Positions 10,712 to 21,435 of a DNA stretch of 64,000 nucleotides are shown here, piece by piece. The notes beneath the pieces were generated by a model, which was not told the origin of the DNA, did no database searches, and was given only the letters and a program-made list of their open reading frames with translations. The stretch's first letter is position 1. Every line of letters starts with the position of its first letter. Location of the stretch: assembly GCA_963585895.1 (NCBI GenBank), contig CAUZXS010002518.1, positions 62,001 to 126,000 of the forward strand. The letters run 5' to 3'. This DNA is from Sepioteuthis lessoniana (Eukaryota; Mollusca; Cephalopoda; Myopsida; Loliginidae). A program made the translations under genes and the position numbers.

Positions 10712-11980
10712 TTCCTGACTCTCTCTCGCCATTTGTCTCTCTCATCCATCACTTCCAGCAGGTCTTCTAGACTACATCTGGTATCCATACAGGGTTGTTG
10801 TCGATAAGTTCTAGTTCGTTGTCCAACACCTGCACATCCATGTGAAGAGGTCCATGGGAGAACATCGCTTATGAGTTAATCCTTACTTCTCCAGCTGTGT
10901 CCCACATGTCTTGTTCATCTTATTTGGATGGTTTTAGAGATAGAAGTTGTGGCCATACAGCAGCTATTTTGTGGGATGTTCCAGTATTGTTCAGTATAAC
11001 CCGTAGCATCCTTGTGCAATTCCCGTCTAGCTTTTTCTCTATACATTCAATGCATCCATAGAGTAGCAATGGCATGAGTGCTGCTTGGAAAAAATTTTAT
11101 TTTATTTCATCAGATAGATTTGACTTCCATATGATCAACAACCTATCAATAGCAGTCCATACCTTCACTAGTTGCAAACTGATGTCATTTCACATAGATG
11201 AGATGCCACCGCCAAAGTATATGAACTTGTTCACCAGTTTCAGAGATCTTCCATTTAGTTTGGAGATGCCTCCTTTTTGATTAAAGCACATGGACTCCAT
11301 TTTTCCTGCATTCACAACCTGCTGCCTACTCCAGACAATATAGTAGGGATTTGGCTTGGGCAAGTGTATTTGCCAGAAGTGCTATGTCATCAGCGTAGTT
11401 GACAAAGAAGTATGAGTCTCCATTTGGTGAATGAACTTTTACTTTCATGTTTTTATAGAGCATTATTATGGCTGTGACAGTTTCTTTAGGGAGATCATTG
11501 GCTATAAAAATATTTGCTCCATCTTCTCTCTGTGTATGGAGTCAAATGCCTTGGAGAAATCTTCAAATAAGAGTGTTGCCTCAATATCTTTTGCATGAAC
11601 TTCTAAAATTCGATGGATTGTCAGAATTTTTGATTTTGTGGATCGGTTTCTCTGAAAACCATTTTGATTCTTTCTAAGAAATTTATCAATTTTGAGTTTA
11701 ATGTGGTTGAGTAGCAGAGCATTGTAAATCTGAGCCACTATGGAAGTAACGGTTATACCTCTGTAGTTCTTGGCAGTTCCAAGATTACTTTTCTTGGGAA
11801 AAGGGAGGATGCAGCCTTTCATCCATCTGTCGATCATGTTCTAGTTATTCATGGGGTTGCAATGTCATCAAATTTCCTTATTTTCCATACTTCTGGTGGC
11901 ATTTCATAAAGACTGGCAGCCTTTCCATTTTCAGTTTGTTAGTACTACGTTCTTCTTGAGTAAACTGTCCTAGTTTGATA
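10712..11980 (-). mobile_element. RTE-like LINE copy 3, 5'-truncated
   Basis: The conserved C-terminus begins at about 10712 (CTGACTCTCTCTCGCCA on the given strand). The frame 11502-11837 reads ILPFPKKSNLGTAKNYRGI, LRKNQNGFQRNRSTKS and EDFSKAFDSIHREKM. NYADDIA is encoded near 11385-11405. The copy ends upstream at a (TA)n tract at 11978. Several frame breaks and small deletions make it older than copy 1. It lies in the same orientation as copy 2, about 60 bp away. Confidence 0.82.
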
Positions 11981-11997
11981 TATATATATATATATAT

Positions 11998-13070
11998 AAA
12001 TTGCATCATATCCTATTTGGTTATCAAGGATACCATGTCAGATAAGTTACCTTAATTTTGATATGAAACTTTCATTGTATAATGTTCAGTCAATGGGATT
12101 AATACAGTAGCTTTAGATTTATCTGAATTGAGAAGAGATTATGTTGAAAAATAAATAATTGCAGTTTAGGCTACTAATTTATTGATGTACCTTTCTGCTA
12201 TTTTCATGGTTTGGTCAAAATGACTCCTTATGTGAATCATATTGCATAAACATTTTTACCTTTTTTTAAATGATATTTTTCTATGGCATCCCATTCAACA
12301 AATAAACAATTCTTAAAAAAAAAATCAAACATCAGCCATCTTTCCTTCTCTTTTTCTCTTCACTTTTTTCTTTTTGGTACACCATCTTAGTGGTGTTTGC
12401 TTACTATACAAGACCAAAAAAATCAAATCTAATTCCTTGATAGTGCCAAGTAAAAAAGCTACTCAATCAAAAGAGGCAGTGGAGAGAGAGAGAGATAGGG
12501 TGTATGTGTGTGTATGAGGGAGAGGTAAGAAAAAAAATGGAAAATTTTTTTTTACTATTTTTATTTTGTGAAGTGAGAATTTCCCTTTATTATTTTTAAT
12601 AGCTTTGGAGATCTCCATCTTTCTCTACATCCCATGTGTCAACCCTCTTCCCCACGTACCGCCTGTGTATGTGTTGTGCTTCTGCCATTCTCATTGTTGC
12701 ATTTGTGAATGAAATAGAGAAATTATGGAGAAGGACATGGTTGTTTGGTGTAGAACTAAGTTGACAGTGGAAGGCTTAAAAGCTTTTTATTACTGTCTTC
12801 AAAAGAGATAGTGGCTTTGTGGAAATGTCTGGTCTTTGCCTATATTTATAGTTATCGATAAACAGTCCTTTTGTAAAAGAAGACAAGTAAAAGAAAATTT
12901 AAAAAAAAGACAAGTAAAGAAATGTTCATGATACACACACACAAACACAATATTAGATAAATGAAGACAAAATATAAAAATGAAAAATTTCATACATGTG
13001 TGGGGCAAAAGTAATTGGGCACTCATTAAAATATAACATTATGGATTTTTCTATTACTTCTGCTACACCA
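11998..13070. other. AT-rich spacer, no gene seen
   Basis: There are T-rich stretches and a GA tract (12482-12500) but no repeat family or coding signal that I can defend. Confidence 0.5.
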
Positions 13071-13136
13071 CAATACATATATATATATAGATATGAATGT
13101 GTGTGTATATATATATATATATATAGATAGATATGA

Positions 13137-13167
<31 letters not shown>

Positions 13168-13187
13168 GATAGATATGAATGTGTATG

Positions 13188-13223
<36 letters not shown>

Positions 13224-13226
13224 AAT
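13070..13226. repeat. Compound TA/GATA/GA microsatellite
   Basis: Three TA blocks are separated by GATATGAATGTG-type units, and the array ends in (GA)n. Minus-strand Tyr-Ile frames here are artefacts. Confidence 0.9.
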
Positions 13227-13639
13227 GTTAATATGAATATATAGGAGATTAATGAGCACTTTGATATTTTCTCTAAGAAAATACTAGGCTATTATGATAG
13301 TATGCATCTACATAAAGGGATGCTGAAAAGTTCTTGGCTTGACTAAGAAGAGGATTATATGGAGCCATGAAACACACATTCTATTCCACATGTTCATCTC
13401 TAAGTTCAAATGCTTAGAACATCAATTCTTTAGTTTCTTGTGAATGAATCAAGTTAATTCTAGAGAGAGAACGATTGACATTCAAGTATATTAATCATAT
13501 AACTTAGACCACCTAAAAAATTAGGTTTGTTGGTTTTATGGTATATCTCTGGTTGGGTTATTTTATAAGGAAGTCTGTAATGATAATGGCAACTAATGGG
13601 AGAAAAGTGGATGTTTATTATCATTTTAACAGGTAAACA

Positions 13640-13862
13640 ACAGTATCTCAAACAAATCCATTTGATACATAATTGGGTCTAACAGTAACTACCACTCTAG
13701 GCCAGAGTGGACCTGAGAGTAATGGCAATGTAAGAATGGCTTCACACTTCCCAGAGCTCCAGAACTGGAGCCTCATCTCTGAATAGTTTCGTGTTATACA
13801 TTGGGAGACTTAACTCTCAGCAGAAGATGGAGTCAGAATATTCAAGGCTCCAACAACAAGGT
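13640..13862 (-). repeat. Element C copy (core)
   Basis: Core words TACCACTCTAGGCCAGAGTG, AGTAATGGCAATG and CCAGAACTGGAGCCTCA are present. The copy is diverged and truncated. Confidence 0.75.
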
Positions 13863-13872
13863 GTGATAAGTG

Positions 13873-13875
<3 letters not shown>

Positions 13876-13906
<31 letters not shown>
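13876..13906. repeat. (TA)n microsatellite
   Basis: A short TA tract abuts the element C fragment. The AT-rich stretch 13907-14440 holds nothing I recognise. Confidence 0.9.
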
Positions 13907-13908
<2 letters not shown>

Positions 13909-14435
13909 ATGGTTAGTGATGGATTTATATTCATTTACATCATTAATAAATACAAAACCATTTAAATATTTGTACACAAAATGAACATAAACACATATTC
14001 ACGATGTAATTGTGTTTTATGTTTTTTTCTGCTGTAACACACATTAAATTGCATATATATTTATCTTAGTAAAGCGGAAAAGTATTATCTATATGATTAT
14101 CTGTAATGCACCTACATATTTACAGAAGCATAAAATACTGCACACATCTAAACATCTTGATATGCTGAAAGCAAATAATGTTTAAGATGAAATCTGCATA
14201 TCTGCATTTATATTTTATTTGCTATATGTTTATATATGGTAGACTTGATGATTAGTTTATATATATCAATAACTATAATAACAATATGTACAATATATTG
14301 AAAGAACTTAAAATAGATATATGTAAAATCTAAAGATATAGTTTTATATATATATATTAAGACTTATGAATAAACATTGACAAATTTGTACTTTCTTCAA
14401 CAATGTGACAACAAACTGTAGCATAAAATTACAAA

Positions 14436-14439
<4 letters not shown>

Positions 14440-14493
<54 letters not shown>
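14440..14493. repeat. (CA)n(TA)n(GA)n microsatellite
   Basis: A compound tract. The same TA-then-GA order recurs at 30943-30976 and 36900-36966. Confidence 0.9.
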
Positions 14494-15568
14494 CAACCCT
14501 TACCACACAACCCTATAAATACCCTCTCATGCAGACCAATACCTGTGTTTATGTAAACAGTCTAAAGAATAAATCTCATTTCTATCATTTCGTTGAAAAT
14601 GGCTTTTCCATTCATGGAGATCTTTAACTTTGAAGGAGAGAAAATGGGTTCCATTATCAGAAAAATTAACTTTTGCAACTATGAAAAGGTTGTGGGCTTA
14701 CTCACATTCAAAGTTCCTCGGAAGATGGATGAAGAAAAAGGATGAGAGAATTATTCTATATTTTGGATGAGAGATTGAAGCGATACAATAAACTGACTTA
14801 CTAAGAGGTTCAGGTTGAATATTTCTCTCTGAAAGAACGGTTTTCTTTAAAGACACAAAAGACTTCAAAGAACATAGAGAAAAGAGCCCAGCTTTTGCAC
14901 AATATCCAGTCTAAAGCTCTTTATGCATAGTTTTATTTGCAACAAACTTAATTGAAGCAGAGAAAATGGCTTTTTTTTTCTCTTTTCTTTTTGTGTTACA
15001 GTGTTGGTGTGCGTGTTCAGTTAAGGTTTGTTGAACAAAACAATTGTGATTGTGATTTTACTGAAGAGTTTACTTTTAAGCAAGACACAATTATTCTCTC
15101 TGCCTGCCCCCAACCCCCAACACATTTATAAATTCATTCTGATTCATATGTCTTCAGTATAGGAGAATTATAATCTTCGGCGACATCCTCTATTTTCATT
15201 GATCTTTGAAAATTCCAATTAAATGTTATATTCTGCTAGTGTTCATTTTAGTTTCATTGAAAATTTGCTTTTTCCAAGCCACATATTGCTTCTACTGATG
15301 GCCAAGTCACACCAGACATTTACCATCTATCACTGAACAAGAGCTTAGTTCAGTTTGATTTATTTTCTTTGTGTTAATGGCATCTCAATCTTCTTGGGTT
15401 ATTGAATGCCAAAAGCCATCTCTTTAGAAGAACAGCAGAGAAGCAAGTCCATACCTTTTCTAAGAACATTAGTCCAAAGAACATAATTATGCAAATGGAA
15501 TTCAGACTAACTTACTATAATATCATAGTCCAGCAAATTAGTCACAATGCCACAGTGACTTCCCCAGA
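14494..15568. other. Spacer, no gene seen
   Basis: About 1 kb of mixed AT-rich sequence without a long frame or a repeat seen elsewhere in the window. Confidence 0.45.
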
Positions 15569-15569
15569 A

Positions 15570-15812
15570 CAATAGGGGAGGGTGTCCTCAGCGTGTAATG
15601 GTTAAAGCAATGGACTGTGGAATTGAAGTAAGCAAGTTTGAACTCTAGCCATGTATTATGTTCACTTTGGGACAAATACCCTCGGGAAAGGTATGAACTC
15701 CCTCATCCGTCCAGCTATGAGTTAAATAGTACTACAACTGTTCTTCTGGGAGAATCACTTTGGCATTGAATAAACCACAAAGGTTAATATGCCATTAAAT
15801 GAAGAAACCAAA
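15570..15812 (+). mobile_element. SINE-B copy
   Basis: The head has a polymerase III-like A box (GTGTAATGGTTAAAGC) and a B-box remnant (GTTTGAACTC). Then comes the central word ATACCCTCGGGAAAGGTATG shared with SINE-A, and a 3' end matching AAAGGTTGATATGCCATTAAA with an AAACC tail. Mutations in the B box make it an old copy. Confidence 0.85.
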
Positions 15813-16016
15813 ACAGAACACTAGCTAGTAAACTAGTCTCGTAGATCATAACTACTGGTAGCAAATTAGACCCTAAGAAGTTCAGTCTCCCACAATAGTG
15901 GCATTTTGCTGTACTAAGCCAAGTTTAATAAATATTTTGGACATTAAAGAATATATCTGCCCGACTGATGTGACAATGTAGATTTTTAAGATATTTTGTT
16001 ATATGGTGTTTTATGG

Positions 16017-16307
16017 TGGTGCCCGTGGTGTAATGGTTATCATCATAGGAAATGGACACGGTGACACAAGTTCAAATTCTAGACGAGCCTGATTGCATTT
16101 CACATAGCACTAATACCCTTGGGAAAGGTATGAATCCAATTATTCTTCCTCCAGCTATGGGTAAATGGTAGGACAGACTGGGTTCTTCAGCCTTGGTGTG
16201 ACAACTAGTCTAGAAGAAGGAAAACTCTGAATTCAAACCTGTTAAACTCTGCTTAAAAATTGACCTTGTGTCATATCCTGCCCGAGCGGAGGGGTTGGTA
16301 AATATGT
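16017..16307 (+). mobile_element. SINE-A copy with 16-bp target duplication
   Basis: A full-length copy runs from TGGTGCCCGTGGTG to GGTTGGTAAATATGT. ATATGGTGTTTTATGG flanks it on both sides (16001-16016 and 16308-16323), which proves retroposition. The tRNA-like head has A box GTGTAATGGTTATC and B box AGTTCAAATTC; the layout is closest to tRNA-Gln, which is an inference. Near the 3' end CTCTGC and GCGGAG could pair around the GACCTTGTGTCATATCC loop. Confidence 0.93.
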
Positions 16308-16705
16308 ATATGGTGTTTTATGGCATATCTGTTTTTATCGATATATGATTTAGTTTATTGGTAACTATCTTTTTGAATGAGTAGTTAGAGCTCATTTGTT
16401 TGTACACAGTTAAATGGTTTCAAGTATTGCTATTTAACATCTGTAATTATATTTATCCAGTATTCCTATGAAATATTGATCATTTTCCCACAGCAGTATG
16501 ATTTCAAACAACTAGTAATAATAATAATCTTTAATAAATGAGTCAACAGTTCTATTCAATCTAGATTGGACCCAAACAGGTTCTACCAATCCAGGCCAGA
16601 ATGGACCTTGGAGTAATGGCAATGAAGGAGAACTCAACATCCTAATTCTCAAGAATTGGTGTCTCAACATTAGTTGCAGTTTCGAGTCATACCACAGACA
16701 CTGGT

Positions 16706-16947
16706 GGTGGGTATCCTCATGGTGTAATGGTTAAAGCGATGGACTGCCGAATCAGAGTAAGCGAGTTCATACTCCAGTAGCGCTATTTCGTTCCCTTTTG
16801 GGTAAATACCCTTGAGAAAGGTTTGAACCCCCTTATCCTCCCAGCTATGGGTTAAATAGTACCACTACTGTTCTTCTAGAAGAATGGCTTTGGCATTAAA
16901 TAACTTACAAAGGTTGATATGCCATTAAACAAAGAAATCGAATTAAA
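16706..16947 (+). mobile_element. SINE-B copy with 12-bp target duplication
   Basis: Starts GGTGGGTATCCTCATGGTG and ends in the AAAGGTTGATATGCCATTAA stem-loop and tail. ACAGACACTGGT (16694-16705) and ACAGACATTGGT (16948-16959) flank it, with one mismatch. The duplicated word is element C core. Confidence 0.93.
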
Positions 16948-17049
16948 ACAGACATTGGTCAGTTGGGGTCTTTCCCTTCTGCAGAGGTACACTCAGTGTA
17001 TTCTACAGCCCTAGCTAACAGGACAGGATCTTTGAAAGAAGTACAAATA

Positions 17050-17205
17050 GTTTGAATTCAGAGTTTTCCTTCTCTTTGAATGATTGGTGCACCAAAGCTA
17101 AATAAAAAAGAATAAAAAAAAACAAAACAGTCTGCCCGACTATTTACTCTTTGCTGAGAGTAGAACATATGGATTCATGCCTTCCTCAAGTTGTGGCTTT
17201 ATGCT
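17050..17205 (-). mobile_element. SINE-A fragment
   Basis: Reverse-oriented SINE-A body: TTGAATTCAGAGTTTTCCTT, GTCTGCCCGACTATTTAC and ATTCATGCCTTCCTCAAG. The head is missing. Confidence 0.75.
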
Positions 17206-17459
17206 GTATATACTATACACAATTGTATTTATAAAATATCAAAACCTTGTTGCCCCAAATTTTCTTGTTATCTCTTGCCTAATTGATAAAACTATATAGT
17301 TTCCTTTAAAAGGTCGCTTATCTATTGGACCATTTCTGAGTTCCATTAAGTTTCTAGTATAAACAAGTGGTAATAAAATGTCTGTCTGATTCTTAATATC
17401 AAATCAAATAATCTTTCAAATAATTGAAATATTTTTTACTCTTGCATGAGTATTTAATG

Positions 17460-17690
17460 TATTCATCCAACCCCTCTGCCATGAGCAAGGATGTGACAAG
17501 CTGCACCAAGGCTTAAAAATCTGCTTTGCCCTAATATTTACCTATGGGTAGGGAGAGAAGAAATTAATTCTTGCCTTTCCTAAGAGCATCAGCACAAAGT
17601 GAAATGCCAATGGCCTGATCCAAGATTTGAACTTGGGTCACTGAGTCCATTTCTTATGATGATAACTGTTATACTGAGTACACCTCATTG
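17460..17690 (-). mobile_element. SINE-A copy, internally deleted
   Basis: The 3' end (CCAACCCCTCTGCC) is at the left and the tRNA-like head (ATTTGAACTTGGGTCACTGA, then GATAACTGTTATACT) at the right. The middle is shortened. Confidence 0.8.
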
Positions 17691-18310
17691 AACATTAAAG
17701 AAAACATCATGAATCAGGAAACAAAACACCAACCTCTAATAGTATTTGAGCTTGTATTTAATATTCTGCCAGAACATTTAACATGGAAATCACTTATATG
17801 GATTTCACCTGATGGTTTAACAGTAAAAATAAAATGGGCACTACCTAAACCAATTATGGGCCACATGTGGCCTTTGGTCCATTCTGAATGGTCTACCAAA
17901 ATTTTTATTTTTTACAGAAAAGATCTTTTTTTTGGACAAGAAAAAAAAAAATTTCCTCTTTCTAAGGCAAATGCTTATATGTATAGTCTTCTGACATAAA
18001 AACGGTTGAGGTACCCTTAATATAAAATTATACTAAACTTTTTTTTAGTAGTACAGCCTGCCTAATGATGAGCCATATTTCATGCAGCCTGCTCCTTGAA
18101 AAACGTTGGTCATGCTTGACCTAAATGTTTGATCATAACATTTTTGGTGGAAGTTCAGTTCTCTGTGAGATCCAGGTTTGAAATTTTTTTAAATTGACAA
18201 TATTGAAAATATTCACATCATTTTAACAACATAGCCTTGGCTGTTTGAAATACAATAACATTTAGGCATTGCAAACCAATGGGAATAATTCAACAGCAAT
18301 TCTGTAGTCT
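17691..18310. other. Unclassified spacer
   Basis: A 103-codon plus-strand frame at 17688-17999 has no family motif and is AT-driven. A GGCCACATGTGGCC-like palindrome near 17850 and GCAGCCTGCTCCTTG at 18090 recall hAT ends, but I cannot define an element. Confidence 0.35.
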
Positions 18311-18311
18311 A

Positions 18312-19147
18312 AAGTATGGTTTGGTTGGGTTTTATGTCCCATCAACCATTGAAGGATATTTAGTGCCAAATCCTCTTTATCCATATATATTAGATATGAT
18401 TTGGTTTGGTTTGGTTGGGTTTTACAGCATATTAACCATTGTAGGTTATCTAATGCCAAATCCTGTTTATACATATAAATCAAATATATATGATTTGTAA
18501 ACATATTTTGTTGATAACATTTTTAAACAAGCTTGAACTCATCTTCTTACACACAGTTAAATGGTTTTAAGTATTGCTATCTAATACAATAATTCTATTT
18601 ACTATCAATCATTTATTTGCACACAGTTAAGTGGTTACAAGTATTGTTATTTTACACAAATTATTCTAATAAACACTATTCATTCATTTGCATGCAGTCA
18701 AATGTTTCCGCGTATTGTTATATAAGACCAAAAATTCAATTTTGACACACACTTAGAGTTTCAAGTATTGCTAATCAACACTAATAATTCTATTCTACAT
18801 TACTCATTCATTTGCACACAGTTAAATGGTTCCAAGTATTGCTATGTATCACTGACAGTTCATTTAAGCATCAGTCATTTGTTTACACACAGTTAAATTT
18901 CAAACAATTCAATTTAGCATGAGTCATTTGTTTACACACAGTTTACATATGAAACAGTTCTATTTGACCCATAGATAGGATCCTATCAGGTGCTACCACT
19001 CCAGGTCAGAGTGGACCAGGGAGCCATGCTAATGAAGGGGAACTCTACTTTCCTCAAAGCTCCAAGCCACACCATTAGATGGTTTAATGTCATATACAGG
19101 ACACTCATTGGTGTATCCTATAGCCCCAGCCACCCAGGCTGTCTAAA
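18312..19147 (-). mobile_element. Element C1 copy with expanded internal minisatellite
   Basis: Two 3' ends lie in tandem (GGTTTGGTTGGGTTTTA at 18317 and again at 18400), suggesting one copy joined to a remnant of another. At 18540-18960 about seven diverged 65-75-bp units follow, each with CACACAGTTAAATGGTT and AAGTATTGCTA words. Then the core runs 18968-19135 and the 5' end is at GCCCCAGCCACCCAGGC. It has no coding capacity. Confidence 0.85.
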
Positions 19148-19186
19148 GTATGTCTTTCATGCCTTATCATTAGGAAATAGAATATG

Positions 19187-19862
19187 CTGACCCTTGCAAA
19201 AGAGTAACCCCCACTTCAAAAAAGAGTGTCATGAGTATGACACCAAACTACATTTCGTGATGAGACTCCTGTTCTCAAGATCTGTGCAGTGCGAGATACT
19301 CTTCTTCTGGGTAGTCTCAGTTGACAAAAAAAATTTAACACTCGACTAGCAGCCCTTCCTCCATACACCTCTGTTCAACTCATTCGTTCTGTCGGTCAAA
19401 ATAAAGCAGTTCATAAAGAACAACAACAACCCACTCCTACTGCTGGCATGCTCTTTTATGCAAGTTCCGGCCTATTGAAATTACATACGTGGTAGATTTC
19501 TTCTCGCAAGAGACGAAATCAGCCCACTATAACTTCTGCCTCCAGAAGTGGACATATTTTCCAGTGCTTGACACGCAAGGCATAGTCTTATGTGCTTTGA
19601 TCCTGGAGGTAAGTTTCCTCTCTTGCTACTACTTTGAATGGTTGTACCTGTTAGGGTCTCATCTATGGGTTAAATAGATCTGTTTGAAAGTTATTTGTAT
19701 TAGGTAGGAATACCTGCTATCATACAACCGTGTGTAAAAAAGTCTTAAGAAATTACACAAAAAAATGTGAATATAAACTTCTACAATTCTCTAACCTCTA
19801 GACATAAAATAGCCCCAGAAAGGTTGACATGGCATTACATCAATCTATCATTCACCAATTCA
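19187..19862 (+). mobile_element. Element C2 copy interrupted by a 300-bp island
   Basis: The 5' part (19187-19312) has GAGTATGACACCAAACTACA and GATGAGACTCCTGTTCTCAA. The 3' part (about 19619-19862) has GTACCTGTTAGGGTCTCATC, then GGGTTAAATAGATCTGTTTG and the C2 tail AAAGGTTGACATGGCATTA with ATCAATC. The core between is replaced by the island entered separately. Confidence 0.75.
19313..19618. other. GC-richer island of unknown origin inside element C2
   Basis: This segment of about 300 bp has more GC and CpG than anything near it. On the plus strand AATAAA occurs near 19400 and a 39-codon open stretch from 19489 ends at CTGGAG/GTAAGT, which looks like an exon end with a splice donor. The encoded residues (for example VDFFSQETKSAHYNFCLQKW) match no family I know. 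It could be a captured exon or retrocopy, a solo LTR fragment or an unknown SINE. It occurs once in the window. Confidence 0.4.
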
Positions 19863-20642
19863 TCACACTCTGCATAATATATCAAAAGTTTAATTTCATA
19901 GAACTTTGTCATTTATCCAATTCAGGCCAGGAGACTGGATCCACTCATTTTTAACAAAAGGGAGATTTTTAAGATTGTGTCTGTCATTGTTCAAACCAAA
20001 CACTCAGTGAAGTTGCCAAAAGTGAAAAAGACTTGAGAATATCTTGAAGAATATCAAGCTGCTGGTTTTATACATCATTATTGGTATGTTCGGAATAGTG
20101 AAAGAACTTAGCAAAATGAGTAGAACAAACTATAGATTATATTGTATCACTAGTGTTTTTCTAAAAGGATGGCTTTGGCACTAGAAAACCCAAGATAAGC
20201 TATAAAACGAAGCAATCAAACCTTCCCCAAACCAGTTTCCATACCAAGGCTAAAGAGCCCAATCTGTACAATAAATTACCTACAGCTAAATAAAGAATAG
20301 TTGAATTCATACTTTTATTAAGGGTATTGGCGGAAGGTGAAATCTAAACAGTAACATCAAGGATTTGAACTTGGACCACCATGTCCATGTTCTATAAGGA
20401 TTAACATTACACTACAAGAGCCTACAGTATTGAAAATCCACCACCAAACAAATAATAAAATCCTGGCATCTTTAATTTAGAAGAAAATTAACTTTTTATG
20501 AAAAAGCATTGTTATGGATAAACTTATTTATGGTCAACACTGTATGGATTCATTCAAATGAATTTATACGGTATTGAAATATTTATTGAATGAATCCCAA
20601 TCACGAGTTATATAGATTTCTTGCTAAATGAGTCACTGCTTA

Positions 20643-20690
20643 ATGTTTTATGGCATATCAAACCTTGTGGATTATTTTAAGCCAAATCCT

Positions 20691-20731
<41 letters not shown>

Positions 20732-21360
20732 TTCTTAGTGAATAGTTTGTTGGTAACTTAATCTTTAAATGAGTTCTTAGAGTTCATTTGTTTGTACAGG
20801 GTTAAATAGTTACAATTATTGCTATATTTGTTGGCACACTGTTAAACGGTTTTGAGTATTGCTATTAAACATTACCACTAATATGAACAATTTGAACACC
20901 ACAATATGGTTTCAAATATCTAATAACAATGATCATTAGTAAATGATTGAACAAACCGTCCCATTGGGTAAGTGGGTTGAGTGTTCAATCCCAGGTCAAG
21001 TCATACCAAAGACTCAAAAAATGGTACTTGATGACCCCTTAACACTTAGCATTATAAGGCATGGATCAAGGAAAAGTGGAACAATTCAGGAAAAGGAGTA
21101 GTGCCCTCCCCTTCACCTTGGTGTTGTAGCTATTGAAAAGGGAGCCTTCAGGTCTTCCTTGACTATGGTTGACCAACTATTTAAACCATAGATGAGACCC
21201 TAAAAGGTACTATCACTCTGGGTTAGAGTGGAGCTGGGAGTAATGATAATGAAGATGCACAACACATTCCCTAAACTCCAGGACTGGAGCCTCTCAGTTA
21301 GATGCCGTTTTGTGTCATACCCAGGACACCTACCAAAAAGATAAACAGCCCTAAATCTAA
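20643..21360 (-). mobile_element. Element C1 copy split by SINE-D
   Basis: The 3' stem-loop GGCATATCAAACCTTGTGGA is at the left, followed by a (TA)n tract (20694-20728), minisatellite-like units to about 20960, SINE-D, then the core from about 21185 (ACCATAGATGAGACCCTAA) to the 5' end near 21350. Confidence 0.8.
20962..21182 (+). mobile_element. SINE-D copy
   Basis: GTGTTCAATCCCAGGTCAAG (B-box region), CATACCAAAGACTCAAAAAA, GGATCAAGGAAAAGTGG and GAAAAGGGAGCCTTCAGGTC match the family in order. It ends GACTATGGTTGACCAACT. The head is diverged. Confidence 0.82.
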
Positions 21361-21435
21361 ATATCTAAATTATTCCTTTAAAAGTTGTGATCTTTTATAA
21401 TACTTCGTGCTAACATTGAAACTCCATATAATTCA

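Larger units (their letters stand above)
15999..17024 (-). mobile_element. Element C1 copy split by SINE-A and SINE-B
   Basis: The sense 3' end is at the left (TTTTATGG then CATATC after the SINE-A) and the sense 5' end at the right (TACAGCCCTAGC). Minisatellite-like units (CACAGTTAAATGGTTTCAAG) lie at about 16400-16540 and the core at 16560-16700 and 16960-17024. Both interrupting SINEs have clear target duplications made of element C sequence, so element C is older than both. Confidence 0.85.

Noticed and set aside
16017-16090. Functional tRNA genes at the SINE heads
   Set aside because: A and B boxes are present but the acceptor and anticodon arms do not close, and each head continues into a SINE body with target duplications.
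17840-18115. hAT transposon ends (GGCCACATGTGGCC; GCAGCCTGCTCC) and a similar word at 40988
   Set aside because: No paired terminal repeats, 8-bp duplication or coding sequence could be found.
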